Of a DNA stretch of 64,000 nucleotides, positions 10,611 through 22,910 are shown piece by piece. This DNA is from Melastoma dodecandrum (Eukaryota; Streptophyta; Magnoliopsida; Myrtales; Melastomataceae). Under the pieces are notes generated by a model. That model saw only the letters and a program-made list of their open reading frames with translations. It ran no database searches and was not told where the DNA came from. Each line of letters begins with the position of its first letter. Position 1 is the first letter of the stretch. The DNA lies in contig JARUPY010000544.1 in NCBI GenBank assembly GCA_029817715.1, forward strand, positions 33,504-97,503. Direction: 5' to 3'. The position numbers and the translations under genes were made by a program.

Positions 10611-13600
10611 TCATAGGATGTTTACCAATTGCCGACATTGAATAAGTTCAACAAGATATAGGTGAAGTTGAGGGACGTACTCATTTCCGGCAGCCATCTG
10701 GTCTGGCACGTTCGTTGGATAAGTTATTTTCCAGTTGCAAATGTCTGGTACTTGATACCCTTTAACCTTAGATTTTACCTTATTCTCATCCAACACGATA
10801 CTCAACAGCTTCAACACACGATGATGAAGGTCACCTCTTCCTCCGATGTTGGACAATTTGTTATGGATTGTGTCCATAATGATGACTTCCTGTGTCCTGA
10901 ATGAAATTATCTGTAACGCCCAATGTGATTCAGCTAGGCAAACCGGAATAATGATCTGCATAGAAGAATATCAAAAGTCCAGTAAAGACATTACAAGACA
11001 TCCATGTAAAAAGTTGGAACATATTACTACCTTTTCATATGCAGATGTAGTAAATTGTGGGGATGCTTACCAATTGCACTTCATGGTTTTTGCCAATGTG
11101 ATTCTTGAAGTGCGCATACAAGGAAGCGGCATTTCCTTTGCTTATGACGGGCATTTTCGCTGCACTATACTGATAGGCTGCAAGATTCTGTGATGGCGTT
11201 CTCGGTTAGCATCCTGTACATCACATGTACCATGAAAAAACCTTTGTAATCACTTACCCCTAACCAAGTGGGGAGGTACCAAATCCTTTTCTTTTCAGGA
11301 TCCACTCTACTCTGTAGCATAATGGCATGGAAATCTATAACCTGCATCATATAAATGTTACTCATATACAAGTCAGGCTTACGTGTCAATAATGAAAGCA
11401 ACTAATATATTATGCAATCTTACATCACTACATATCCATCTGTTTGGTAAAAGAGAAAGCATGGCCTGCCTATTAAGGTGAGCGGAATCCATCATACATA
11501 GACATTTGCTGCATCATATAAACCAGTGTAGCCATTTGAACAAAGTAAAATAATATCCCAATACATAAAGACCGAGGACAGTGACACAAACCTATGATCG
11601 TGATCCTCATTCCAAGCATACTCAATGATATTCCATTAAGCCGTTGTAAAGTTTTTCAGTACACTTACTGGCAAATCCACTGGAAATAATTTTTGTAGTG
11701 CCTAAGAATGAAAAATTACAACCATGGATTAACACTGTAATCTTGGCTTTGTTCAATACTGCTTCATGGTATGATTCCATGCCGGCAAGTTGTTATACCT
11801 CAGGGATAGCTGTCCGAGCACGCTTCCTGGCCCTTGTAACCGGCTTTGGGGGGACAAACGGGGAGCTCTTGAACGCCGACGGTTTCCGCTCAGCCGTACG
11901 TCGTGTGGTCTTTCTGAAGACGACAGCTGTGGTCGATGATCCACTTTCCTGTCGGGAGTACGATAATGTAATTCAATTTGCATTCACTGCTGCAGCCATT
12001 TACACAATGCAATGTAATGATACTTCACCTTCAAAAGAACTTCAGCCTCCTCGCCAATCCTCTTCGCCTCTTCCATGTCTTGAACAACATCCGGATCGGC
12101 ATCTATGGGATCCCCTGTCTTAACATCTTCCTTACATATGGGAACATCTTCCTCTTCTGGCTGAGATGCTTTTGCTGTCTTAACATCTTCGTTATATGTA
12201 GGAACATCTACCCCTGTGTTAACATCTTCATCAACCATCTTTTCCTTTCCTTTATTCCCAAACAGGAAATACTTCACACCTTCCTCAGATGGTGTCAAGC
12301 CGAGGTCAGATAGAGTGTCAACTTTCTGATTAACAGCCTCCGAAGTACCAAAGAATCCGCATAGTTTATTGAGACCTCGAGCAAGTTGTAACGCACGAGG
12401 GTCGAAATAATCGTCTGAACCTTCGGGCAATTTATCTTCCATCTGAGGAGGATGGACCAGCACCAAGCTTCTCTCCGAAATCATAGTTGACCCAACCTCA
12501 ACTTCAGGTACATTGAAGGCCGTGTCCCGTTCACGTGGGTGAGTACATGGAGATTGTACCTGCTCGACATTGTCATTAGCATTTGGTGGTGCGACTCCTT
12601 CAGGCTCTTCTTCCTGCCCTCCATCATGTCCAGCTGTGGTCTTTTGATTCACAGGTTCGCCTGCTCGCCCTCTTTGTCTTCTAACTTCAGCGAGAATGTA
12701 ATTCAGTTTCCGGATGATGTGCTCATTACTGGCATGGAGTCTCATAACAGAAAGTTCCACGGTCTGGTAATGAAGTCAAACATACAACGCCAATGTTAAA
12801 ATTAAACTTACAAATCCAAATTATAAACAAACACAGAACTAAGCTTACCTTCAGACGACGCATAACAATTGCCATCTTGCCAGAGTCGCTCGCAGGATCA
12901 ACTTCTTCCTCTGGATTAGTTTCGATATCACCTTCTTCCTGTTAATTACATTTTGACACAATTTATCATCGTATAGTAATAAATACACAAGTACATGCAT
13001 TACAAGGTGGACAAAACTTACAAGATCGACAACTTCAGCATAGGCAACTATGAAAATGGCTTTTAGCCGCTCATCATCCCAATCTCGACACCGAGGCATT
13101 GTCCTACTGGTGTTTCTTGAGCTGCTGTCCTCAACAGACTTTTTGCAAGCATAAAACAACTGGATGTAATAACAAAACCAAACATTAACAATGTTTTGTA
13201 CAGAGTAAACGCTTTACTCTAAACTCAATAAATAAGCTAAACAAACACTTCACTATAAGTTCTCACCAGCAGTAGAAGAACGCAACCTCCTATATACTTT
13301 CCCTGATGACTTTTGAATGCCCTCACTTGACTAACAAGATTATCAAGCACGTGAGTGGCCCAGTTAAACTTACAAATTGCCGCGACATCCCGTGTGGCTA
13401 GTAGGTACTCCTTGTCAATATCGAAGGCAGTTGTCGGGCACAGATAGCATCCTAGTATGAAAAGTACGACCTCCGCCTTCCAAAGGTCATCGGGAAAATC
13501 TCTTCCCATCATTGTACTTTCAACGGACTTCAGAGATATCTTCCCTCTCTTCAGATGAAGTTTAAGTTCATCCCGAACGGTCTCCATGTGACCACTAAAT

Positions 13601-14079
13601 GGGACACCAACTTTCGTAGCAGGTAAGCCAATCAGGGCCTCAACATTAGCAGACTGCATTCGGTGTTCCACACCGTCAATTACCATTGCCCTCTTAACGG
13701 GGTCGAACAACTTAAGACAACACTTCAACGCCTTGTGATGAACTTGCCCAAATGCAATAGCCCATGAAATCCTAAGTCAGAAAGGGCTGCCCGCTTCGCA
13801 TCATTAAATGTATTCAGGACAGAAAACAACTTCTGCGGACTACACCTTGTATAAAGGTAGTCCTGAGTAAACACACGAAGACTACCTCAATACTAGAATC
13901 ATAATGACTCGCAACAATGATGGTTCAACATTTACCTTGTCTTTACGCAGCCACTTTGCCTTCTTCTTTTTAGAAGAAGCAGAAGCAGGTGTGTTGCCTT
14001 CGTTAGGAGCTTCTGGAGGGTGATCACCGAATGCCTCGGGTGAATTTTCTCCTGGCAATTCTGCAAATTCTTCTTCCAT
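10611..14079 (-). CDS. Ulp1-like (C48) cysteine protease gene carried by the MULE, multi-exon
   Basis: On the minus strand I can chain exons with GT-AG borders: 14079-13936, 13862-13267, 13159-13022, 12938-12849, 12763-12029 and 11948-11799, then an exon near 11343-11264, and the protease part near 10961-10611. The N-terminal half has the mobile-element domain typical of these genes (LSDLGFHGLLHL, IGLPATKVGVPF, YIGGCVLLLL). The middle is acidic with repeated EDVKT blocks, followed by a basic RKRAR stretch. The protease end shows SHWALQI (His) and IIMDTIH (Asp). I could not find the catalytic Cys block with confidence, and one frameshift lies near 13750. Family role: removal of SUMO or a related modifier. 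Its role in the element is unknown. Confidence 0.72.
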
Positions 14080-14099
14080 ATCTGCACTTTCGAAGAAAT

Positions 14100-14692
14100 A
14101 ACTAAAAAGGAAATCAACTAAAGATCACAAACCGAATCAACGGAAACCATATCAAACCGAATCAACTTCACATTACACCCCACTCAAACCAAACAGAATT
14201 CAAACCGAACCCCAAATCACCCACGAAACCCACTCCATCACCCAGTCCATCACCCAGCACATCACCCAGTCACACCAAATCACCCACGAAACCACGGAAC
14301 CGAACACCCACTCCATCACCCAGTCCCACTCGAACCACTATCAAACCGAAACCCAAATCTGTCACGAAACCTTAAACGACTACACACCCTCACTGTAACA
14401 CTCGACCGACTCAACTAAACCAATAACGAAACCACAATGCAGAAAAAAACCCAACTTACTGCGACGGACGACCACCGAATGTCCTACCCATTCCAGCCCT
14501 AAACCATAATGGCAGAAGAAAATGGTCGAGAAAGGGAGAGGACGACCACCTGATGTCCTTGTCGTCCAAACATGGAGACCCGCCTCGACTTCCACAGCAA
14601 CGGCGAACCAAACGGACGGAATGGGTTCGGAGAGGAAAGGAAGACGATCGGCGGCGGGAAGGACAAAGTGTTCGAACGAAATGGAGGAATCA
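14100..14692. other. MULE right subterminal region, 5' of the Ulp1-like gene
   Basis: It holds the presumed promoter and leader of the minus-strand protease gene. It includes a tandem repeat at about 14215-14335 with CATCACCCAGT-like and CACCCACGAAACC-like units. The open frames on either strand near 14500-14690 are overlapping and compositional, with no recognisable domain. Confidence 0.4.
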
Positions 14693-15482
14693 TTCAGTAA
14701 AGTAGTAATAATAATAGTAACCGGGGTAAAATAGTCATTTCACATTAAAATTTAGAATAATTAGGTTCGGAGTTAGGTTCGGAAACACTGTTCAAAGTAG
14801 TAAAATTTCTTAGTCAACGCCTACAAAATAGTAACACTTTACAACTTATTTTAGTAAAAACATGCTTAAAGTAGTAAACATTTACGACAAACCCTACCTA
14901 TTTACTACCAATTTTACCAACTCAAAGACAATTTTACTAAAAATCACAACGAAAGTAGTAAACAATTACTACTTATCGACATAATTTGTACAGTTAAAAG
15001 TAGTAAATTTTACTACTTTTTATACTACTTTTACGCTGACTTTACTAAAAAGGACAAATTTAGTAAAGTCAACGGAGAAGTAGTAAAAAAAGTAGTAAAA
15101 TTTACTACTTTTTTTACTACTTTTACGATGACTTTACTAAAAGTGTGGTTTTCTTAGTAAAGTCAACGCAAATGTAGTAAAAAAATTAGTAAATTTTACT
15201 ACTTTTTTTACTACTTCTCCGTGTTTTAGTAAAGTCAGCGCAAAAGTAGTAAAATTGCACTGCGGTGAACTGCTCAGAAGTAGTAAAATTGACGACATTT
15301 TATACTACATTTTCGTTGACTTTACTAAAAGAAGACCGAAAGTAGTAAAATTTACTACGTTTTTTACTACTTTTGCGTTGACTTGAGTAGTAATGGTCAA
15401 CTTTTAGTAAAATTAACTACTAATTTTAGTATTAATTAGTAAACTACGTAAGTCTCACGTGCACGTACCGTTAGCCGCTTCC
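14693..15482 (-). repeat. MULE right terminal inverted repeat
   Basis: Reverse complement of 6340-7118 with scattered substitutions and small indels. The outermost ~55 bases are essentially perfect on both sides. It has the same modular TTTACTAC / GTTGACTTTAC composition. Confidence 0.9.
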
Positions 15483-15492
15483 GCAACCACAG
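15483..15492. repeat. Right target-site duplication of MULE
   Basis: GCAACCACAG matches the left copy at 6330-6339 except for one base. Two bases further on, the sequence changes abruptly from PMEI-flank DNA to LARD LTR DNA at 15495, so the original right flank was lost after insertion. Confidence 0.65.
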
Positions 15493-15494
15493 GG

Positions 15495-16020
15495 CATCAG
15501 CGGCTCGCTATGTTCGCCGTAAACCTATTCTAAAAACGGCACTGTGAGGTACAACGGGGGCGTTCTATATAGAGCGAGCGATGGTACAACACCCGGTTCT
15601 CCATTGAATTTATTTTTTTGGCTTAGAAACTGTTAAGGGCATTAATAAATCTATGATTGTTTGTATTTTTTCCCCAAAATCAACTTTCAGGAAATATTCT
15701 TCTAAAAAATGATTCACGTAGACATTTTAAGCATTATTGAGCTCGAGATCATTTTTTTATATGCAAACAATGTCTTCTTCTAAAACCGAGCTCAAATAAA
15801 TCGGACATCGAAAACACACGATAAAAGCATCCCTTTTCTTTGTGATGCATGCGATTTAGTAATCCCTAATTCCCGAACCTTAACGAATCTCTATAGTTTT
15901 TCTAACTTGAACTTAAAATAAGTTAGTGGCGACTCCGACACGTTTTCAAAATCCGAAGCTTTATCGTCAAGGGAGGATATCCATTTTAAATGGAACTGGA
16001 AACGGGATCCACCCGCGACA
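15495..16020 (+). mobile_element. LARD copy 2: 5' LTR, left part missing
   Basis: It starts inside the LTR at CATCAGCGGCTCGC, corresponding to about 1899 in copy 1, and ends CCGCGACA at 16020, right before a primer-binding site. It is near-identical to 1899-2430. The missing left part coincides with the rearrangement junction beside the MULE. Confidence 0.75.
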
Positions 16021-16024
16021 GATT

Positions 16025-16043
16025 TGGCGACTCTGTTGGGGAC
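16025..16043 (+). other. Primer-binding site of LARD copy 2
   Basis: TGGCGACTCTGTTGGGGAC lies four bases inside the LTR end. It closely resembles the Ogre primer site in this window (TGGCGACTCCGCTGGGGAC, minus strand, 36620-36638). This marks the LARD as a plus-strand element and ties its replication to the Tat/Ogre group. Confidence 0.7.
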
Positions 16044-19000
16044 TTGGTAATTTTCTAGAGAATCTGGGTCGAAAAATCGATTTCAAAATTGGGGGGCAGC
16101 CTAGCTTTGTGTGGAGCGTGTTTGCGCTTTACTTTTCCGATTGTCTCTGCTCGACATATAGTGAGTTGTCCTAAAACCCAGGGACACCTATGTTTAGGGG
16201 TATACCTGTCATATGAGAGAGGTTGTCTACCTCTTTACCTGCGGCATATACCAACTCACCTTTTGTCCGAAGGTGAGTCAAAAGCCAGTCTAGATAGGCA
16301 TGTGTTTGAAGGCCATACAAACTTTTATGACTCTAACAATTTATTTTTGTGCATGCATTGTTTGATGTCACATGATCGATATTTTTCAATGCTTGATTTT
16401 TCCTGTTACATGAGCCTTCATCCCGGCGCCATAGGATTAGTTCGGGTATACCATATGCCGACGGGTATTGGCCGTTTACCTCTACCTTTAGGTGGGTACC
16501 CACCTGTTTACCACCGGACGAATATCGAGTTCTTTCATTTAAAATGAACCCAAACTCGGATTTCTCCGTTTACGGTTAATGAACGGGTCCAAGCCACATC
16601 CAAGACGGTAGATAGAAGATCTCATACTTATCTACATTTTTTTTTGTCCATATGGTCTGAATTGATGCTTCTTGTTATACATTAATCACCATTTTTCTCT
16701 TATTTTCAATTTTACTAACATGCCTTCTGTTCAACGAGCGAATATAAGAGAAGTGATTTCTACACCGAGTTTCCTTTTTACGCTCACATATTGTCACTTA
16801 TGTTTGCATATCGTCGAACTTGATCATTCTACATACATTCACAGCTTTCGAGTCATGATACTTTAGAAAAATGCCTACGCATATGCATAACTGTGATGCA
16901 TGTCTTAAAAAAAAATATTCTTTCCAGATCTTTACGACAATACACATAGATTTTCAATAGACTTTGAATTCATTTCGTCATATTACCATCATCTGGCTTC
17001 GACAATTTTTCTTAAAAGAAAAAACTTCGCCTTATTTTTTTAAAAGTACAGGGCATATAAGTGTTCATTGAGCGTTGACACATATCTTGCATCCACAACC
17101 ATAACTTTTTTTATCCAGACTAATACACGATTTTTGTTTTTGTTTGAGGTGCCCCGTATCTATCAAAGTGGGACTACTCATCACTTCGAATGTGCAACAA
17201 CATCATTCTAGCCCGACTTTGTCACACACATTTCATTTCCAATTTATTGGTTAAAGTGTATTCCTTTCAATCTTGATTATTAGTTAAATCAATCAAGCAT
17301 GTTTTCTACCATCTAGATCTCGATTTTTTTATGCAGAAAGAGGGAGGCATCCAATGAACATTCAATTAAACAGAATATTAAAGTCAAAAAAGTGAAATTC
17401 ATTCAACTGATTTCATAACACCAATGCTAGGTCTACAATCACCACCAACATTCGAAGAACAAACGGGGAAAGATCGTCACAAAGCAACTAAAATAACATC
17501 ATGGAGTTTGTTCAACACCAATGTCAAAAGAATACAACATTATTCTCCCAACCATCGAATTCAGAAAAGGAGAGCATGACCCCGTCAAACCAAGCTGGGT
17601 CAACATTATTCTCAAAGCATATGCTGGGGCCAGCTTCATCCCATGGGAATCAACATGCCTTCAAGAGTGCAAGGGAAGTATCATTCTAATCCTTAACATT
17701 CAAAATTGAACATTGATTACGTTTGTTTTCTCTTCTTACAGGTATTAGAATCGGGGCAATTCAATGATAGTTAGCCAATGGATCACCGTTACTCACACTT
17801 GCGGCATTTCCTACAAGGACTTCCATTTCTCTTTTCAATCACTTTAAAATCAAAGAATAATTCATATTTTAATATTTTTTACACAAGTTCAGTTTTACTG
17901 CAACATTGATTAGGAGCTCAAACTATGACGAAGTCATCATAAGGGGGTGACATTCTGATTTTATTTCAGATAACCTCATTGTCAAACGTTCATGCTATTC
18001 TTTGATGGTTCTTTGCAGAATCTCTGAATCCTTAAATCAGACGAAGCACATCATCAAGCTTTGGAACTACTAAAAGTTCAAGCTCATCAACTTACTAAGC
18101 TGGGGCAGCACATCCATGTCAAGTCAATCACGAAATCCTCTCATCTACCGAAAGACAACACACTTCAACTGAGGCAACTCTTTCCGAACGGGTCTATGAA
18201 GCACAAACAATTTTATCAATCGAGCAACAATCCACTGCACATCAGATGCATGTCAAGAGCTTTCCACAAAAGTCACTCCACATCGGATGCCTTTCCACAA
18301 AAGTCATGTCGATGCATGCAAGCCTAGTGACACGATTCTAAAGAAGATTCTTTCGAATGTTAAGGATTCCCGAGGAAGATGGACGGAGTTGTTCCATCCC
18401 AGTCGGTCGATTTGTTTCAGGATCGACGAACTAGAAAAATCAACCTAGAAGACTCAACCTATGGGGCTCGCAACCCATGTCGAATAAACGGTGAAAGCAA
18501 GTATCGTTCTAATTTAAATCACAATAAATTAGAAACTAATCAATGTTATCTTTCTTTGCAGATACTTTAACTGGGGTAAGAACTAATCGCCTCAGGTAAC
18601 CAGTAAAGGAAGTATCGTTTCAGCTCATATAGTACAAAATCAAAAACTAATCAATGTTTCATTTCTTTTGCAGAGGCTTTTACTGGGGCAACGGGCACGC
18701 GTCGTCAGGTAAACGGTAAAGAAAAGTATCGTTCCAATTTAAAAATTTCTCACATTGAACTTGATTGTACATCCTCTCTTTCCCTATAGGGCATCAAGTC
18801 GAGGCGAACATCATAGGTAAAATTATCATTTCATAAAACATGTGTTATGTTCATTTGTCATGCATTCTCACTAAACGATTTTATTCAAAAATTTAAAACG
18901 CATTTCCTAGTGGAACACTTGTGTGCTAGAGATAGAAAGGCAAGCCTATCCCCAAACACACCCTTTTCGAGAGTTGAGTGCAAACACTTGTGAGAAATTC

Positions 19001-19485
19001 AGACATGATAGCATCGGAGTGGGAAGGAAATCCCTTTGACGGAAAATGCTTTAGCTAGGATGACATCGAGCATTCTTTCTTATCCCCAAACACTTTACCA
19101 TTGCTAGCCATTCCTAGCCAAAGAGAAGATTTTTCAAAAACATAATCATCCTTTCAAATCAAGGAATCGCTTCACATCGAAGTAAAAGGAGTTATGTAGT
19201 CTAGATTTCCGAATAGGACTCAGATGGAGATGCGTTACATACTCAAGTTTGAGTGTGAAGTACATCCCTATGGATCTCGCAAGTCGACACAATACTCTAC
19301 CATCTTTCAACCATTCGAATGCATCCATGAACAATTCCAGAGAACCGAGTATGTTGAATATTCTAAAAAAAAAGAACTTGAAATGAGACAGGGGCAAGCA
19401 AGCCAAAAAAAAGGAGCCCTTTAATATCATTCAAAGAAAAAGCAAATTTAGACACAAGGTCCAAAAGACGGTCGCAAAAGCAAAG
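16044..19485 (+). mobile_element. LARD copy 2: internal region
   Basis: About 3.4 kb with no credible coding sequence. 17990-19485 repeats 1-1491 almost exactly, while 16044-17989 has no second copy in the window. It contains diverged tandem units with GTATC-T and T-rich...CAG blocks. I see no gag or pol domain on either strand, which supports a non-autonomous element. Confidence 0.65.
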
Positions 19486-19512
19486 TGTTAGAAACAAAAA
19501 GGGTCAAAAGTT
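19486..19512 (+). mobile_element. LARD copy 2: 3' LTR remnant and junction
   Basis: Only about 27 bases of the 3' LTR remain, from TGTTAG to GGTCAAAAGTT. The sequence then continues as gag-element DNA. The two parents share AAGTT at 19508-19512, so the deletion joined them at 5 bp microhomology (compare 1517 and 60265). Confidence 0.6.
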
Positions 19513-19519
19513 AGGTTCA

Positions 19520-21969
19520 GGCATTACAGCCTCAATAACGTTGGTGGTGAAATTACCTGTGATCTCGCTCTTGAGTTTAATCTCAATTTCTTCATTGGTT
19601 GACATCTGAACGAGCTTTAAGAAATACATTACGCAACACTTGGTGAACATCTGTGTGATGACAAACTTATTCGATGCGATCAGTTTGCATTTCACACACA
19701 ACATTTCTTACTTGAGGAAGCGAGCAATCTGTGGACCCTCTTGTATCAGCTTTGGGTTGATCTGTGCCACTCCTTTTCCTTTCTCCTCGACAACAACCCT
19801 TTCAATCTTGACCAATTCAGGGGCAGGGTCATTGTGTTTCGAAGGTTCATCCGGACCTTTGCCTCGAGCACTCCGTTCAGTCCTGCCCCGACCATTTAGC
19901 CGTTCACGTAGAGGAGTTCTATTAACTTGTTCTCCTTCATCTGGTTGCCTCTGTCGAAACTCACGACCAGCTGACCTAGATGAGGAACTCCCCGAGGGGT
20001 ATTTCAGGGCAAAATGGGAGTATGATGACACTATTCCCATGGCCACTTCCTCGAGCTGAGTTAGGTCATGCCACATGCTCTCTTTATTGATTTGTAAGTA
20101 CCTGCAAAAGTTGCGGCACTTATCCGTGGTATGGGAAGCATCCACATGCCAATGGCAGTGTTCCACATGAATTTCTCGAGCCAAACAATTCACTACCTAC
20201 CTCTCGACCAAGCGCTTGAAAAGCCTGATGGCAACAGTAGTCTCTCTCTAGACATTTGGATTCCCTACGATGCACGAGTGCAAGTCCTGAGATAAAAAGC
20301 ATATACGTCATCATCAGCGCACTTAGAACACTTATTTTCATTCTCGAGAGAATACATATGTATTATAGGCTCTTCGCCAAAAGGGTTCTCATCTAATGCA
20401 CTCGACTCATTTACTTCAGCAAACTTTAGCTCCTTCGACTCAATTAAGTCTTGGATTAAGTTCCTGAAATGCACACACACCTGAGTTGAGTGAGTGAACG
20501 TTCCATGCCACTTGCAATGTTTCCTACATATTTCTCAATCATTCTGCGGTAACTTATGATGAGACCTGAGTTTTATATGCCCTTTTCTATACAACCAGTC
20601 AAAAATCTTATCCATCTGCTCTATGTCGAAAGAGAATTTTCTCTCTTCCTCAGATTTTGGAGAAGCTCGAGCCTTAGAATTTTTCTTTACAAGAGGCTCA
20701 CAAACGGTTGGTTCCCCTTTTACAAACTCAGCTAGGTCGATTTCAGCCCATTCGGCCTGACAATTTCTAACAGAGAGAAACTCCTATAATAGGAGATTGT
20801 GATATTCGGTGGCCCGTCTCTAGAGTTCGTAGAAATCTCGAAAATGTTCTCCCTGAAGTTTCTTCCTTGTCTTTAGAGACAAGGCATTTTGAGCTATCTC
20901 GAGCTCATCTCTTTCAGCTAAACTTGTTGCACATTTCAATATATTCTTTCTAAACTTCACTAGAAATAAAGCAGGACTCTCCCCGGGAAGCTGCCACATT
21001 TTCAAGATTTCTCCTAGAGTAATCACGGAATCTAACCTATCAAACGCTTTAAGAAATTGGGTTTGCATCTCGAGCCAATTCGGGATAGAATTTGGAAGAA
21101 GTTTCGAGTACCAGCCAAAGGCATCTCCAATTAGAGAATTGGGAAACAACTTAAGTTTTAACATATCATTACTCGACATTTCCCCCATTTGATAGGTGAA
21201 CCTAGCTGTATGCTCTACATGGGTCATTTCTTCTTCCCCCGAAAACAATGTAAAAATATGAATCTTATATCCTCGAGGTATTTCTATCTCTCGTTCTATG
21301 TATTCGAGGATTAGACTCCTATAGAAGCGCAGCTCTTTAGTCCTCGCGCCAGGCACCATTTAATCCACAACTAGAGCGATTTGTCCCCTCAAGTCGATAG
21401 TAGGATTTGGACTTGTTTTTTGGTTAAACTCTCTCTCCCTAGGTTTGAAGTAAAAGCTCTCGGTTTCCCTACGTTGGTTTACAGGAGGATGAACTGGGTA
21501 AGTATTTTGCTCGAGATCTACGACTGTAAGGTTAGCATTCCTATCAGGTATCGGGCTTCTCGAGCTTCCTACGCCTATACCAATAGAAATTCCAGGATAT
21601 GGCTCAGCACGTTCTTCATGAGAACCTGGACCATTAACCTTCTCCTTTCCAGCAGCTCTAGCATCCGCCATGAATGGTTTTTCACTTAAAGAATTGTTCT
21701 TCTTCTCAGATCTACCATTCTTAATGAAATTTAGAGCATCTATCATCTCTTGGATTCTTTCATCCACTCGAGCCTCCATCGTCCTTAGACTTTCTTATAG
21801 CCTCACTGAACTCTTGTCTAGGAGTAAAGTCATCAAGCGAATATTCTCGCCAAGGGTTTTCTAAAGGCTCTATTGGGACCTTCTGAGTACCCTTTTTTTG
21901 ATGCTCAAGGAGTTGTTTCTCTTTGAGCTCTTTTTCTTTGTCGTCGTCTGTACTTCTAGTACTAACCAT
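19520..21969 (-). pseudogene. gag: Retrotransposon gag and downstream region, broken (copy 2)
   Basis: The start is the ATG at 21969. The gag core lies at about 20830-21230. Two separate C-x2-H-x4-H-x4-C knuckles follow: CKWHGTFTHSTQVC near 20480-20520 and CHWHVDASHTTDKC near 20120-20165. Breaks include the frameshift shared with copy 1 near 21770, a TAA at 21360 where copy 1 has CAA (Gln), and a stop after the gag core at 20820. The 20193-19708 frame is rich in Arg, Ser and Glu and probably lies between gag and protease. Packaging protein of a retroelement, now inactive. Confidence 0.75.
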
Positions 21970-22028
21970 TTTTCTAAGGATTTTTTGTGGATTTCAAAAT
22001 TCTAACTCCCACTGTGGTGCCAAAAACG

Positions 22029-22910
22029 TGTTGGCGCGGAAAATATGTTCCCTGCAATACGTTTCGAATTTTATAGTGAATGATGTGGTCGCTATAGAGG
22101 GAAAGTAAATGTAATACCAGAATTTAATACGACGGTATTGAATTTACAACGTTTGGTGTTGAACACCGCAAAGCAAAGGAATACAAGTATAACAAATAAA
22201 CGCAATATCAGAATTTAATGCGACGATACCGAGCTTACACCGTTACACTTACGGACATTACTCGAATAAGAAATAAGAGAAAAGGCCTGGTGACGCTTCA
22301 CGACTGGAGGCGGCGGACTAGAGGCGGTCGAGACGAATTCCTTTCCTGGAATTCACCCTTGTGGAGCGGAGGAGGCATAAACGACACCGGAATATAATGC
22401 GACGACACCGAGGATGGAGCTCGACGTCGGAATTTAATGCATGACGTCGATGGGCGGAGTTGAAGGGGTGGCCAGGTCAACTGCGACGAAATTTAATGCA
22501 CGGCACCTTGGATGAACGGGGTGTGTCAACAACGCCAGAATTTAATGCACGATACTGAAGTTGGAGGTCAGGACGTGGGTAAAAAAGAAAAAGCAAAATG
22601 GTAAAAGACTTAGAGTATGTGTGTTTTTAATTGTATCTGTTGTGGTCTTTTTATATCCCAGGATCTTTTAGTCGCGGTTAATCAGCAGGCTCAGGATCTT
22701 CTCAGATCGTGTGTACGATCTGCCTCCTATTTTGCAGGAGGCATGTACGTCGTATCTCAATCGGCCTTTTTTGGTTTTGACATGTGTCTTATTCTTTGAT
22801 CGTGACCTAGTTGTGCCTTCGAGCATAGTTCCCGTTTGCGGGTTAGTGGAAGTCAGCACAACGTCTGGAGCTACATCGAACAAGCCGTTTCTTGAGCAAC
22901 ACTGGGTTTC
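22029..22910 (-). mobile_element. LTR of gag element copy 2 (outer end deleted)
   Basis: Opens TGTTGG seven bases from the primer-binding-like site. It is near-identical to 4623-5500, including the hairpin array at 22110-22555. The last part present in copies 1 and 3 is missing. Confidence 0.6.

Larger units (their letters stand above)
6340..15482 (+). mobile_element. Mutator-like element (MULE) with Ulp1-type cargo, 9143 bp
   Basis: The ends read GGAAGCGGCTAACGG and its reverse complement, continue as ~780 bp inverted repeats, and are flanked by a 10 bp near-perfect target duplication. Inside are a plus-strand FAR1/MURA-type transposase (7948-9992, decayed) and a convergent minus-strand Ulp1-like cysteine protease gene (14079 to about 10611). 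MULEs with captured Ulp1-like (C48) genes are known in plants (the Kaonashi/KI-MULE type). This one fits that class by content, though I cannot place it in a named family. Confidence 0.9.
19513..22910 (-). mobile_element. Minus-strand gag element, copy 2
   Basis: It contains the LTR (22910-22029), primer-binding-like site (22007-22022), gag (21969 down to about 20270) and gag-downstream sequence to 19513. It is the most complete copy of the gag region in the window. The outer LTR end is cut at 22910, where the sequence jumps straight to ATGACATCCCC of the PMEI flank. Confidence 0.75.

Noticed and set aside
11698..12123. 141-codon plus-strand frame inside the MULE
   Set aside because: It is antisense to exons of the Ulp1-like gene, which have splice borders and typical motifs.
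14215..14335. CATCACCCAGT repeats considered as a CRISPR-like array
   Set aside because: The units are short, irregular and without unique spacers, and the context is a plant MULE.
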